A DNA stretch of 64,000 nt, from contig NZ_JAJALI010000003.1 in the NCBI RefSeq assembly GCF_020523795.1, positions 248,001 to 312,000 of the forward strand, given 5' to 3'. The translations under genes and the position numbers were made by a program. Positions within the stretch are counted from its first letter, which is position 1. Every line of letters starts with the position of its first letter. The notes under the pieces are model-generated. The model saw nothing but the letters and a program-made list of their open reading frames with translations, had not been told where the DNA came from and ran no database searches. Positions 45,392 through 53,142 of the stretch are shown here, piece by piece. The DNA is from Ancylobacter sp. Lp-2. Lineage in GTDB: Bacteria; Pseudomonadota; Alphaproteobacteria; Rhizobiales; Xanthobacteraceae.

Positions 45392-46819
45392 CTACACATC
45401 TAGTACCTTGCCGGGGTTCAGCAATCCCTGCGGATCCAGCGCGCGCTTCAACCGGCTCATCAGCTCCAGCGCCAGCGGATCGGCGTAGTGGCCGAGCTCA
45501 TGCGCCTTCAGCCGGCCGATGCCGTGCTCGGCAGCGATGGAGCCGTCCATGTCGGTCACGATGTCGTGCACGATACGGTTGAAGTGCTCCCACATGTCGA
45601 TGAAGGCGGCCTTGTCCATCCCCACCGGCTGGCTGAGGTTGAAATGGATGTTACCGTCGCCGACATGGCCGAACGGGCACGGGCGCAGCCCCTCCAGCTC
45701 GGCGGTGACCGCCGGCAGCGCGCGGGCGAGGAACTCCGGCACGCGGGAGACCGGCACCGAGACGTCGTGCTTGATCGAACCGCCCTCGTGCTTCTGCGCC
45801 TCGCTCATGTCCTCGCGCAGCCGCCACAGATTGTTCGCCTGCGCCTCGCTCGACGCGATCACCGCATCGACCACCTCACCGGCCTCCATCGCGGCCTCCA
45901 GCCCGCTCTCCATCAGCGCGGCGATGTCGAAGGCGCGGGTCGGCGAGGAGAACTCGGCGAGCACGTACCAGTCGTAGCGGCCGGCGAAGGGGCGCACCGT
46001 GCCGGGCATATGCTTCAGCACCGTCTCGATGCCGAAATCCGCCATCAGCTCGAAAGTGGTCAGGCCGTCGCCGGCGAGGCCGCGCAGCCGGTGCAGCAAC
46101 TTCAGGGCATGCTCGGGGTCGGGCACGGCGAGGAAGGCGGTGGCGCGCTGCGCCGGCGCCGGGAACAGCTTCAGCACGGCGGCGGTGATGATGCCGAGCG
46201 TGCCCTCGGTGCCGAGGAACAGCTGCTTGAGATCATAGCCGGCATTGTTCTTGCGCAGCCGCTTCAGCCCGTTCCACACCCGCCCGTCGGCCAGCACCAC
46301 TTCGAGGCCGAGCACCAGCTCCTTGGCGTTGCCGTAGCGCAGCACGGCGGTGCCGCCGGCATTGGTGGAGAGGTTTCCGCCGATGCGGCAGGAGCCCTGC
46401 GCCGCGATGTGCAGCGGGAACAGGCAGCCGACATCCTCCGCCGCCTTGTGGACGCTGTCGAGGATGCAGCCCGCCTCTACCGTCATGGTCATGTCGATGG
46501 GGTCGACATGACGGATTTTGTCGAGCCGGGCGAGCGAGACGACCAGTTCGCCGAACGGCATCTGCCCACCGACGAGGCCGGTATTGCCGCCCTGCGGCAC
46601 CAGCGGCGCGCCCGCCGCGGCGCAGGCGGCGACGACGAAGGCCACCTCCTCGGTATTGCCCGGCCGCAGCACCGCCGGGGTGCGTCCGTCATAGAGCCCG
46701 CGCTCCTCGCGCAGATAGGCCGCGGTGTCCCCGGGGGCGGTCAGCACGTGCTGGGCGCCGATGCGCTGGGCGATCTTGCTGAGGAGCGGGGCGAGGTCTG
46801 CGGTGGTCGTCGAGGTCAT
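45392..46819 (-). CDS. FAD-linked 2-hydroxyacid oxidase/dehydrogenase (GlcD/D2HGDH type)
   Basis: PCMH-type flavoenzyme of 475 residues oxidising a D-2-hydroxy acid such as D-lactate, glycolate or D-2-hydroxyglutarate. FAD-binding motifs: LVPQGGNTGLVGGQMP, GCLFPLHIAAQGSCRIGGNLSTNAGGTAVLRYGNAKELVLGLEVVLADG and LFLGTEGTLGIITAAVLKLFP. The C-terminal domain has the metal/substrate motif CPFGHVGDGNIHFNLSQP and ends in AEHGIGRLKAHEL with DPQGLLNPGKVLDV. Substrate cannot be settled by eye. No glcE/F partners adjoin. Confidence 0.9.
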   Translation of the reverse strand: MTSTTTADLAPLLSKIAQRIGAQHVLTAPGDTAAYLREERGLYDGRTPAVLRPGNTEEVAFVVAACAAAGAPLVPQGGNTGLVGGQMPFGELVVSLARLDKIRHVDPIDMTMTVEAGCILDSVHKAAEDVGCLFPLHIAAQGSCRIGGNLSTNAGGTAVLRYGNAKELVLGLEVVLADGRVWNGLKRLRKNNAGYDLKQLFLGTEGTLGIITAAVLKLFPAPAQRATAFLAVPDPEHALKLLHRLRGLAGDGLTTFELMADFGIETVLKHMPGTVRPFAGRYDWYVLAEFSSPTRAFDIAALMESGLEAAMEAGEVVDAVIASSEAQANNLWRLREDMSEAQKHEGGSIKHDVSVPVSRVPEFLARALPAVTAELEGLRPCPFGHVGDGNIHFNLSQPVGMDKAAFIDMWEHFNRIVHDIVTDMDGSIAAEHGIGRLKAHELGHYADPLALELMSRLKRALDPQGLLNPGKVLDV

Positions 46820-46980
46820 GGCAAGTCCGATTGGCTGGCGGAGACGTTCCGTCGCTGTTTACACGCCCGCTTCCCCGGCCGCCACATGACTGCCGGCCGG
46901 CGGCTCGGTGTCGCGCCCGTCTTCCGCTCGCCGCCTATTCGCGGATAGCGTCGGGAGACCATCCTCACGGGAGACCCGGC

Positions 46981-47388
46981 ATGCCCTCGCTCGTCCTCTA
47001 TGTCACGCTCGGCGTCTCGGATTTCGAGCGAGCACTGGCCTTCTACGATGCGGTCATGGCCACGGTCGGTCAGGCCCGCACCGACGAGACGCTGCCCGGC
47101 TGGGTGGGCTTCGGCCCGGACTATGACCACGGTGTCAGCCTGTGGCTCTGCAAGCCCTTCGACGGCGATGCCCCGACCCCCGGCAACGGCCAGATGACGG
47201 CCCTGCGCGCCGCCAGCGCCGAGCAGGTCGACACCTTCCATGCCGCCGCCCTAGCCCATGGCGGCACGAGCGAGGGCGCGCCGGGCCTGCGCCCGTCCTA
47301 TGGGCCGGGCTTCTACGCCGCCTATGTCCGCGACCCCGATGGCAACAAGCTCGCCTGCGTCTTCCATCGCCACGGATTGGCTGGCTGA
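46981..47388 (+). CDS. VOC/glyoxalase-fold protein
   Basis: 135-residue metal-dependent dioxygenase/glyoxalase-fold protein: VLYVTLGVSDFERALAFYDAVMATVG opening and the terminal YAAYVRDPDGNKLACVFH, which carries the final glutamate-equivalent/histidine region of VOC proteins. No specific substrate is suggested. ATG 46981 fits the family; longer frames upstream are unsupported. It is isolated, divergent from the FAD oxidase gene. Confidence 0.85.
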   Translation: MPSLVLYVTLGVSDFERALAFYDAVMATVGQARTDETLPGWVGFGPDYDHGVSLWLCKPFDGDAPTPGNGQMTALRAASAEQVDTFHAAALAHGGTSEGAPGLRPSYGPGFYAAYVRDPDGNKLACVFHRHGLAG

Positions 47389-47529
47389 CGGCGACGCTTC
47401 GCGTCTCGCCTTCTGCCGCCCGGAGCCGGTCTCCATCGGCCCCCCTCGCTACGACACAGATAAACGTGGCATTGTCAGCCGCCGCCCCACAGCGACCCAT
47501 AAACAAATTAAGGGGCGTCGGAGGAAAAC

Positions 47530-48372
47530 ATGCTGAAATCGATTCTACGAAAGGCAGGCTATATCGTTCACAGCCCTGACGAATTCGATCAGCTACTACG
47601 ACAGACAACGCCATCCACGGATTGGAATCGAACCGAAGACAACTACCACCGACTATCTCAAGAATATTTTGGCATTCCGCTGACGCGAAATATTCAGAAT
47701 GTCAAACTACATTCCATCTATAAGGACGGATCCGATCAATTCCAGAGGTGCTTCGAGGCCCTTCTCAATGTCGAATCGGAATATATTCAGCAGCTGATCG
47801 TCGAACTTGCCGGTTCCGGTGTCCGAGGCGACTTCACCGAGTTCGGCATCTTCCAGGGAGCGTGGATCGACAAGCTGTTCTCGATGACCGAGGTGGCGGG
47901 CCTCGCCGACCGCCAGATCTGGGGCTTCGACAGCTTTCGAGGCTTGTCGGAGCCACACAAGGTCTTTGACAGCAGCTTCTGGAAGAAGGGCATGTACGCC
48001 GCCGGCCGCGAGCTCGTGGAAGCGAATGTTCGTGCCGCCGAACGGCCGCGCATCCGCCTGGTCGAAGGATTTTTCTCGGATTCCCTGCCCACGCCGAAGG
48101 CGCAGGCGCTGGGTGAGGTGGCGTTCGCTCGCATCGATTGCGATATCTACGAACCCGCCAAGGAATGCCTGGCGTTCCTTTCCCATCGGTTGTCGCATGG
48201 CTCGATCCTGGTTTTCGACGACTGGAGCCATGATTTCGCGATCGGCGAAGCCCGCGCCTTCGCCGAGTGGGTCGATACGGTCCCTCATCTGCGATTCAAG
48301 TTCATCTTCCTCGGACCGTGGGATCACCTCCATCTGAGAGTGCTCCATCGGGACAAGCCGGACATCTTCTGA
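47530..48372 (+). CDS. TylF/MycF-family O-methyltransferase
   Basis: SAM-dependent methyltransferase related to macrocin O-methyltransferase, 280 residues. SAM site FTEFGIFQGAWIDKLF (about 102-117), FDSFRGLSEPH, ARIDCDIYEPAKECLAFLSHRLSHGSILVFDDWSHDF with metal-binding aspartates, and RFKFIFLGPWDHLHLRV. Substrates in the family are sugars of macrolides or cell-surface glycans; here unknown. The first third is visibly poorer in G+C (two rows of 60 bases give 50% and 40% by my count) than the neighbours, and codon use there is unusual, suggesting acquisition. GGAGGAAAAC ribosome site; own terminator. Confidence 0.85.
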   Translation: MLKSILRKAGYIVHSPDEFDQLLRQTTPSTDWNRTEDNYHRLSQEYFGIPLTRNIQNVKLHSIYKDGSDQFQRCFEALLNVESEYIQQLIVELAGSGVRGDFTEFGIFQGAWIDKLFSMTEVAGLADRQIWGFDSFRGLSEPHKVFDSSFWKKGMYAAGRELVEANVRAAERPRIRLVEGFFSDSLPTPKAQALGEVAFARIDCDIYEPAKECLAFLSHRLSHGSILVFDDWSHDFAIGEARAFAEWVDTVPHLRFKFIFLGPWDHLHLRVLHRDKPDIF

Positions 48373-48390
48373 AGGCCGGCGAGCCGCTCC

Positions 48391-48426
48391 GACACGAAGG
48401 GGCCTGTCCGCCGGCCCTTTCGTGTC
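48391..48426 (+). terminator. Hairpin after the TylF-type methyltransferase gene
   Basis: A 14-bp stem (GACACGAAGGGGCC/GGCCCTTTCGTGTC with one G-U pair) and 8-base loop, 18 bases beyond the stop. The following bases (AAATTCTT) are only weakly U-rich. Confidence 0.6.
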
Positions 48427-48477
48427 AAATTCTTCGAGCCCCTTGCCCCGCGCGGGTTCATCGCCTATCCCCCCGCC

Positions 48478-50295
48478 ATGGCACCCCCTCTCCTTCTGCT
48501 TCAAGACACGCGCCTCACCTTCGGCGGCACGCCGCTGCTCGAAGGAGCGGAGCTTTCCGTCTCCGCCGGCGAGCGCGTCGGCCTCGTCGGCCGCAACGGC
48601 TCGGGCAAGTCGACCTTGCTCAAGATCGCCGCCGGCCTCGTGCAGGCGGATTCCGGCCCGCGCTTCGTGCAGCCCGGCGCCACGGTGCGCTACCTGCCGC
48701 AGGAGCCGGACCTCTCCGGCTTCAAGACCACGCTCGACTATGTCGAGGCCGGCATGGGTCCGGGCGATCAGGAATACCGCGCCCTCTATCTGCTGGGCGA
48801 ACTCGGCCTCACCGGCGAGGAAGACCCGGCGAACCTGTCGGGCGGCGAGGCCCGCCGCGCGGCACTGGCCCGCGTGCTGGCCCCCGAGCCGGACATCCTG
48901 CTGCTCGACGAGCCGACCAACCATCTCGACCTGCCCGCCATCGAATGGCTGGAAGCCGAGATCGCCGGCCTGCGCTCCGCCCTCGTGCTGATCAGCCATG
49001 ACCGCCGCTTCCTGCAGGACCTGACCCGCGCCACCGTCTGGCTGGACCGTGGCCGCACGCGGCGCATGGAGCGCGGCTTCGCCTTCTTCGAGGAATGGCG
49101 CGACCAGGTGCTGGAGGAGGAGGAGCGCGACCAGCAGAAGCTCGCCCGCAAGATCGTCGCGGAAGAGCACTGGATGCGCTACGGCGTCACCGCGCGGCGC
49201 AAGCGCAACATGCGCCGCGTCGGCCAGCTGGCGGATCTGCGCGCCAAGTTCCGCGACCATCGCGGCGCCGTCGGCACCATCTCCGTCACCGCCACCGAGG
49301 CCGATGTCTCCGGCAAGCTGGTGATGGAGGCGGAGAACATCTCCAAGTCCTATGGCGATCGCGTCATCGTGCGCGACCTGTCGATCCGCATCCAGCGCGG
49401 CGACCGCATCGGTATCGTCGGCCCCAACGGCGCTGGCAAGACCACGCTGCTGAAGATGCTCACCGGCGAGTTGGCGCCCGACAGCGGCAAGGCCAAGCTC
49501 GGCACCAATATCGAGATGGCGACGCTCGACCAGCGCCGCGCCGCGCTCGATCCCGAGCGCTCGGTGCGCGACACGCTCACCGACGGGCGCGGCGACCAGG
49601 TGTTCGTCGGCGGCAATCCGCGCCACGTCATCGGCTACATGAAGGACTTCCTGTTCACCCCGGAACAGGCCGGCACCGCCGTCTCCCGGCTGTCGGGCGG
49701 CGAACGCGGGCGGCTGCTGCTCGCCTGCGCGCTGGCGCAAGCCAGCAACCTGATGGTGCTGGACGAGCCGACCAACGATCTCGACCTCGAGACCCTCGAC
49801 CTGCTCGAGGAGATGATCGACGACTATGCCGGCACGGTGCTGCTGGTCAGCCACGACCGCGACTTCCTCGACCGTACCGTCACCGCCACCATCGCCTATG
49901 AGGGCGACGGCAACTGGAACGTCTATGCCGGCGGCTATTCCGACATGGTCGCCCAGCGCGGCCATGGCGTGAAGGCGCGCGCCGCCGCTGCGGCCGCCGC
50001 CGCACCGGCGAAGGCGTCCGCGCCGGCCTCCCCGGCACCGACGACATCGGGCTCGAAGCGCAAGCTCTCCAACAAGGAGAAATATGCGCTGGAGCATCTG
50101 CCCAAGCAGATGGCTCAGCTGGAATCCGACATCACCCGGCTGAATAATCGGCTGGCCACGCCGAATTTCTATACGCGCGATCCTTCCGGCTTCCAGAAGG
50201 CCACCGCCGAGCTGACCAAGGCCCAGGCCGACCTCGCCAAGGCGGAAGAGCAGTGGCTGGAGCTGGAGATGCTGCGCGAGGAACTCGGCGGATAA
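48478..50295 (+). CDS. uup: ABC-F family ATPase (Uup-like)
   Basis: Soluble tandem ABC ATPase of 605 residues acting on the ribosome or DNA, not a transporter. First cassette: Walker A GRNGSGKSTLLK, signature LSGGEARRAALARVLA, Walker B ILLLDEPTNHLD. Second: GPNGAGKTTLLK, LSGGERGRLLLACALA, LMVLDEPTNDLD. Between them lies the P-site tRNA interaction motif (about 188-270). The C-terminal extension, after an alanine/proline linker, is a coiled coil (SNKEKYALEHLPKQMAQLESDI and the region to residue 605), as in Uup. Identity as Uup rather than EttA or YheS is supported by that tail. Confidence 0.9.
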   Translation: MAPPLLLLQDTRLTFGGTPLLEGAELSVSAGERVGLVGRNGSGKSTLLKIAAGLVQADSGPRFVQPGATVRYLPQEPDLSGFKTTLDYVEAGMGPGDQEYRALYLLGELGLTGEEDPANLSGGEARRAALARVLAPEPDILLLDEPTNHLDLPAIEWLEAEIAGLRSALVLISHDRRFLQDLTRATVWLDRGRTRRMERGFAFFEEWRDQVLEEEERDQQKLARKIVAEEHWMRYGVTARRKRNMRRVGQLADLRAKFRDHRGAVGTISVTATEADVSGKLVMEAENISKSYGDRVIVRDLSIRIQRGDRIGIVGPNGAGKTTLLKMLTGELAPDSGKAKLGTNIEMATLDQRRAALDPERSVRDTLTDGRGDQVFVGGNPRHVIGYMKDFLFTPEQAGTAVSRLSGGERGRLLLACALAQASNLMVLDEPTNDLDLETLDLLEEMIDDYAGTVLLVSHDRDFLDRTVTATIAYEGDGNWNVYAGGYSDMVAQRGHGVKARAAAAAAAAPAKASAPASPAPTTSGSKRKLSNKEKYALEHLPKQMAQLESDITRLNNRLATPNFYTRDPSGFQKATAELTKAQADLAKAEEQWLELEMLREELGG

Positions 50296-50313
50296 GGCAT
50301 CGCGCTGTCTTTC

Positions 50314-50352
50314 CCTCTCCCCACTGGGGAGAGGTGACCCGCGAAGCGGGTC
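50314..50352. repeat. Dispersed palindromic repeat unit
   Basis: Two adjacent hairpins: CCTCTCCCC-ACT-GGGGAGAGG (9 bp) and GACCCGC-GAA-GCGGGTC (7 bp), followed by GGTGAGGGG. I recognise this as the widespread alphaproteobacterial intergenic palindrome (CCCTCTCCCC...GACCCGCGAAGCGGGTC). It sits between uup and the RNA methyltransferase gene. Confidence 0.75.
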
Positions 50353-50466
50353 GGTGAGGGGCGACGCGATCGGGAAGTCGAGAAAATCTCTCCCCGCCCG
50401 AACAAGGGTGCGGTGCGCTGTGATGCCCCCGGCGACAGTCCGCCCCTAAACGGGTATGAGGCCGCC

Positions 50467-51270
50467 ATGGTCCATCTCATCCCCCTCACCGCTCCGGACG
50501 ATCCGCGCATCGACGCCTATCGCGTCATCAAGGAGCGCGATCTCGTCGGGCGCGGCGGGCGGTTCATCGTCGAGGGCAAGACGGTGCTCGACGTCGCGCT
50601 CTCCCCGCGCAACCGCTTTCGCCTGGAATCGCTGCTGATCGCCGAGAGCCGGGCGGAGGCGCTGGCGCCGTTGCTGGCGCAGGCGCCGGACGACCTGCCG
50701 ATCTACACCGCCAACCAGACGATCCTCGACGGCATCACCGGTTTCCACATCCATCGCGGGCTGCTCGGCGTCGGCCTGCGCGGCGAACAGCCCGGCGCCG
50801 CCGCGCTGCTCGCCTCGCTGCCGGTGCGCGCGCTGGTGGTCGTGGCGCTCGGCATCACCAATCACGACAATGTCGGCGGCATCTTGCGCAACGCCGCCGC
50901 CTTCGGGGCGGATGCAGTGCTGCTCGACTTCGCGTCCTGCGATCCGCTCTACCGGAAGGCGATCCGCGTCTCGGTCGGCGGCAGCCTCATCGTGCCCTTC
51001 GCCCGCGAAGGTGGTGCCGGCGCCCTCCTCGACCTGCTGGCGGCCGGCGGCTTCGAGCTGCTCGCCTTCAGCCCGGCCGGCACCACCACGCTGAAGCAAC
51101 TGGTACGCGCACCACGTACCGCGCTGATGGTCGGCGCCGAGGGACCGGGCCTGTCCGCCGACAGCCTGGCGCGGGCCCGCACGGTGCGCATTCCGATGGC
51201 CGGTGGCTTCGATTCCCTCAACGTCGCCACCGCCGCCGGCATCGCCCTGCACCATCTCGCGGACCTCTGA
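50467..51270 (+). CDS. SpoU/TrmH-family RNA 2'-O-ribose methyltransferase
   Basis: Knotted SPOUT methyltransferase that modifies tRNA or rRNA ribose. 267 residues: an N-terminal RNA-binding part (ERDLVGRGGRFIVEGKTVLDVAL) and the catalytic domain with the three motifs, NHDNVGGILRNAAAFG (motif 1), MVGAEGPGLS (motif 2) and IPMAGGFDSLNVATAAGIAL (motif 3). The target nucleotide cannot be told by eye. ATG 50467 is the first start of the homologous region. Confidence 0.92.
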   Translation: MVHLIPLTAPDDPRIDAYRVIKERDLVGRGGRFIVEGKTVLDVALSPRNRFRLESLLIAESRAEALAPLLAQAPDDLPIYTANQTILDGITGFHIHRGLLGVGLRGEQPGAAALLASLPVRALVVVALGITNHDNVGGILRNAAAFGADAVLLDFASCDPLYRKAIRVSVGGSLIVPFAREGGAGALLDLLAAGGFELLAFSPAGTTTLKQLVRAPRTALMVGAEGPGLSADSLARARTVRIPMAGGFDSLNVATAAGIALHHLADL

Positions 51271-51454
51271 GGCGGTGGCCATTTGCCGCCTCCGGGGCAG
51301 CCCGCCGTGGCGCAACGACGCGCGTGAGGAGGGTTGATCTGCGAATCCCGAATACGTGATCGGCGCCGAATCACCCTCGACAAGCCCCCGGAACGGGCCC
51401 ATGTTCAACCTCGGAATACGGAGCGGCTTGCCGCTTTATGACCGTCTAACCTTC
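51271..51454 (+). ncRNA. Candidate small RNA ahead of an unassigned terminator
   Basis: 184 bases with no supported gene lie between the methyltransferase stop and a textbook terminator whose distance from the stop is unusually large. No good ORF covers it. Possible reasons are a long 3' untranslated region or an independent small RNA; I see no clear -35/-10 pair and no match to a known RNA family. Confidence 0.25.
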
Positions 51455-51488
51455 AAAAGCCCGGAGCCCCCGCTCCGGGCTTTTTTTT
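51455..51488. terminator. Textbook rho-independent terminator, usable on both strands
   Basis: AAAAGCCCGGAGC, CCCC loop, GCTCCGGGC then eight T bases. A 9-bp GC stem extended by A-T pairs; the AAAA on the left gives a short U-tract for the minus strand too, although no minus-strand gene ends near it. Confidence 0.9.
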
Positions 51489-51973
51489 GTTTTCCACCCC
51501 TGAGCCAGGGCACAGAGGCTTTCGGAAACCCGAATACCGACACCGTATCCATATTATTGGTACTGTGAAGTTTCTAAATTGGATGCTAGAGTTCCATCGT
51601 CATCGCGGCAGAGACGAACCGACCCTTGTCTCGCTGAAGCCGATCGCCTGTATTTTCGCCCCCCGCAGCGGGCGACCGGTATGGCGTAGCCGCGAGACAA
51701 CCAAGGTGCTGCGTTCCGACGCAGGCGCCCGATGCCGGGCCGCCCCCGCCAGGGCGGTCCGGCTATCGGACGGCGTGCCGTCGTCGTCCCTATCCCCGTC
51801 TTCTCCCGTACCGGTGACAATGCCCCCCTGCCCTCGGCCGGAAGGGTCGCCCTGGCCGGCACACGGCAAGGCGCGGGAGGCAAAGGGTTTTCCCGTCCGA
51901 CCTTTTGTCGCATAAGCACCGCTGCGCATCCGTGCTCAATGGAGCGGAACTGCGAGTTGCGGGACGTGACCTC
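51489..51973. other. 485-base gap before the C1 cofactor island
   Basis: Open frames here lack domain signals or ribosome sites. The first 110 bases are AT-rich for this genome (around TCCATATTATTGGTACTGTG) and could hold the promoter of the island. I recognise no riboswitch or operator. Confidence 0.45.
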
Positions 51974-52573
51974 ATGCACCAGACGCCTATGCCGGAAGCG
52001 GTCATCGTCAAGCTCGGCGGCAGCCTTGCCGCCGCGCCGCGCCTCGCCGAGCTGCTGTCCGGCCTCGCGGCGGCCGGTGCCCCGCTCATCGTGGTGCCGG
52101 GCGGCGGCCCGCTGGCGGATGCGGTGCGGGCGCTGCAACCGCGCCTGTCGCTGAGCGAGGACGCCTGCCATCACATGGCGATCCTCGCCATGGAAAGCCT
52201 CGCGCTGGCGCTCGCCGACATCGAGCCGCGCCTCACTCCCGCAGCCGATGCGCCCGCCATGGCCCGCGCCCATGCGGCCGGCCGCGCCGCGCTGTGGCTG
52301 CCGGCGGCGATGGCCCGCGCCGCCGATCTCCCGGCGAGCTGGGAGGTCACCTCCGACAGCCTGGCGCTCTGGTTGGCGCTGCAGCTCGGAGCCCACCGGC
52401 TGGTGCTGGTGAAATCCGCGCCCGCGAGCACCGGCCAGCCTGCGGAATGGGCCGAAGCCGGCCTCGTCGATCCCTACTTCCCGCCGCTCGCCGCGCGCTA
52501 CACTGGGCGGATCGACCTCCTCTCGGTCGACGAGGCGCTGGCCGCCTTCTCCCGCGACAGGAGCGCGGCATGA
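51974..52573 (+). CDS. Amino-acid-kinase-fold protein, MfnE-like (methylofuran biosynthesis)
   Basis: 199-residue kinase of the amino acid kinase fold: VIVKLGGSLAAAPRLAELLSGL and LIVVPGGGPLADAVRAL are the phosphate-binding loops, with WEVTSDSLALWLALQLGAHRLVLVKS as the nucleotide site. Archaeal MfnE (MJ0458), of the same fold, phosphorylates an aminomethylfuran phosphate in methanofuran synthesis, and homologues stand in H4MPT clusters of methylotrophs. ATG 51974 (MHQTPMPEAV) is preferred to 51905. It heads a chain of overlapping genes: its stop overlaps the next start by 4 bases. Confidence 0.78.
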   Translation: MHQTPMPEAVIVKLGGSLAAAPRLAELLSGLAAAGAPLIVVPGGGPLADAVRALQPRLSLSEDACHHMAILAMESLALALADIEPRLTPAADAPAMARAHAAGRAALWLPAAMARAADLPASWEVTSDSLALWLALQLGAHRLVLVKSAPASTGQPAEWAEAGLVDPYFPPLAARYTGRIDLLSVDEALAAFSRDRSAA

Positions 52574-53142
52574 GCGAGACCCGAACCAACCCGCGCAAGG
52601 ACGCCCGCTGGGCCTGGGCGCTCACCGGCTCCGGGCACTTCTTCGTCGAGTCGCTGGCGCTGATCGCCAGCCTCGACCCGGTCGACCTGTTCGTCTCCAA
52701 GGCGGCGGAGGAGGTGCTGCGCATGTACCGGCAGGAGCTGCCGGAGCATCTGCGCATCTATCACGACCTCTCCGCCTCCGCCGTGCCGGTCGGCCGCTTC
52801 TATGAGGGGCGCTACCACACGCTCGTCGTCTCGCCGGCCTCGGCCAACACGGTGGCGAAATGCGTGTACGGCATTGCGGACTCGCTGGTCACCAACTGCT
52901 TCGCCCAGGCCGGCAAGTGCCGCGTGCCGAGCATCGTCTTCGCCTGCGACACCTCGCCGGAGATGATCACCATGGCGCCGCGCGGGCCGGTGCCGGTCTA
53001 TCCGCGCGCCATCGACCTCGAGAACACCGACCGCCTGTCCCGCTTCGAGTACTGCACGGTGGTGGAGACCATCGGCGCGCTGGAGCAGGCGGTCGCCGCC
53101 CGCAAGGTCGAGCTCGCCGCCGGGACGCCGGCCGATGGCTGA
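52570..53142 (+). CDS. Flavoprotein of the HFCD fold (C1-cluster flavoprotein)
   Basis: 190-residue protein, MSETRTNPRKDARWAWALTGSGHFFVESLALI opening (a flavodoxin-like nucleotide loop), with the FMN-binding LVVSPASANTVAKCVYGIADSLVTNCFAQAGK and the tail IVFACDTSPEMITMAPRGPVPVYPRAIDLEN. It resembles archaeal flavoproteins such as AfpA and dihydromethanopterin reductase DmrB, and the flavoprotein gene of methylotroph H4MPT clusters. A role in reducing dihydromethanopterin is plausible but not shown. Overlaps the kinase by 4 bases and the DUF6513 gene by 8. Confidence 0.8.
   Translation: MSETRTNPRKDARWAWALTGSGHFFVESLALIASLDPVDLFVSKAAEEVLRMYRQELPEHLRIYHDLSASAVPVGRFYEGRYHTLVVSPASANTVAKCVYGIADSLVTNCFAQAGKCRVPSIVFACDTSPEMITMAPRGPVPVYPRAIDLENTDRLSRFEYCTVVETIGALEQAVAARKVELAAGTPADG

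Noticed and set aside
47707..50097. A 796-codon minus-strand frame over the TylF and uup genes
   Set aside because: Antisense shadow; the plus-strand genes carry complete SAM and ABC motifs.
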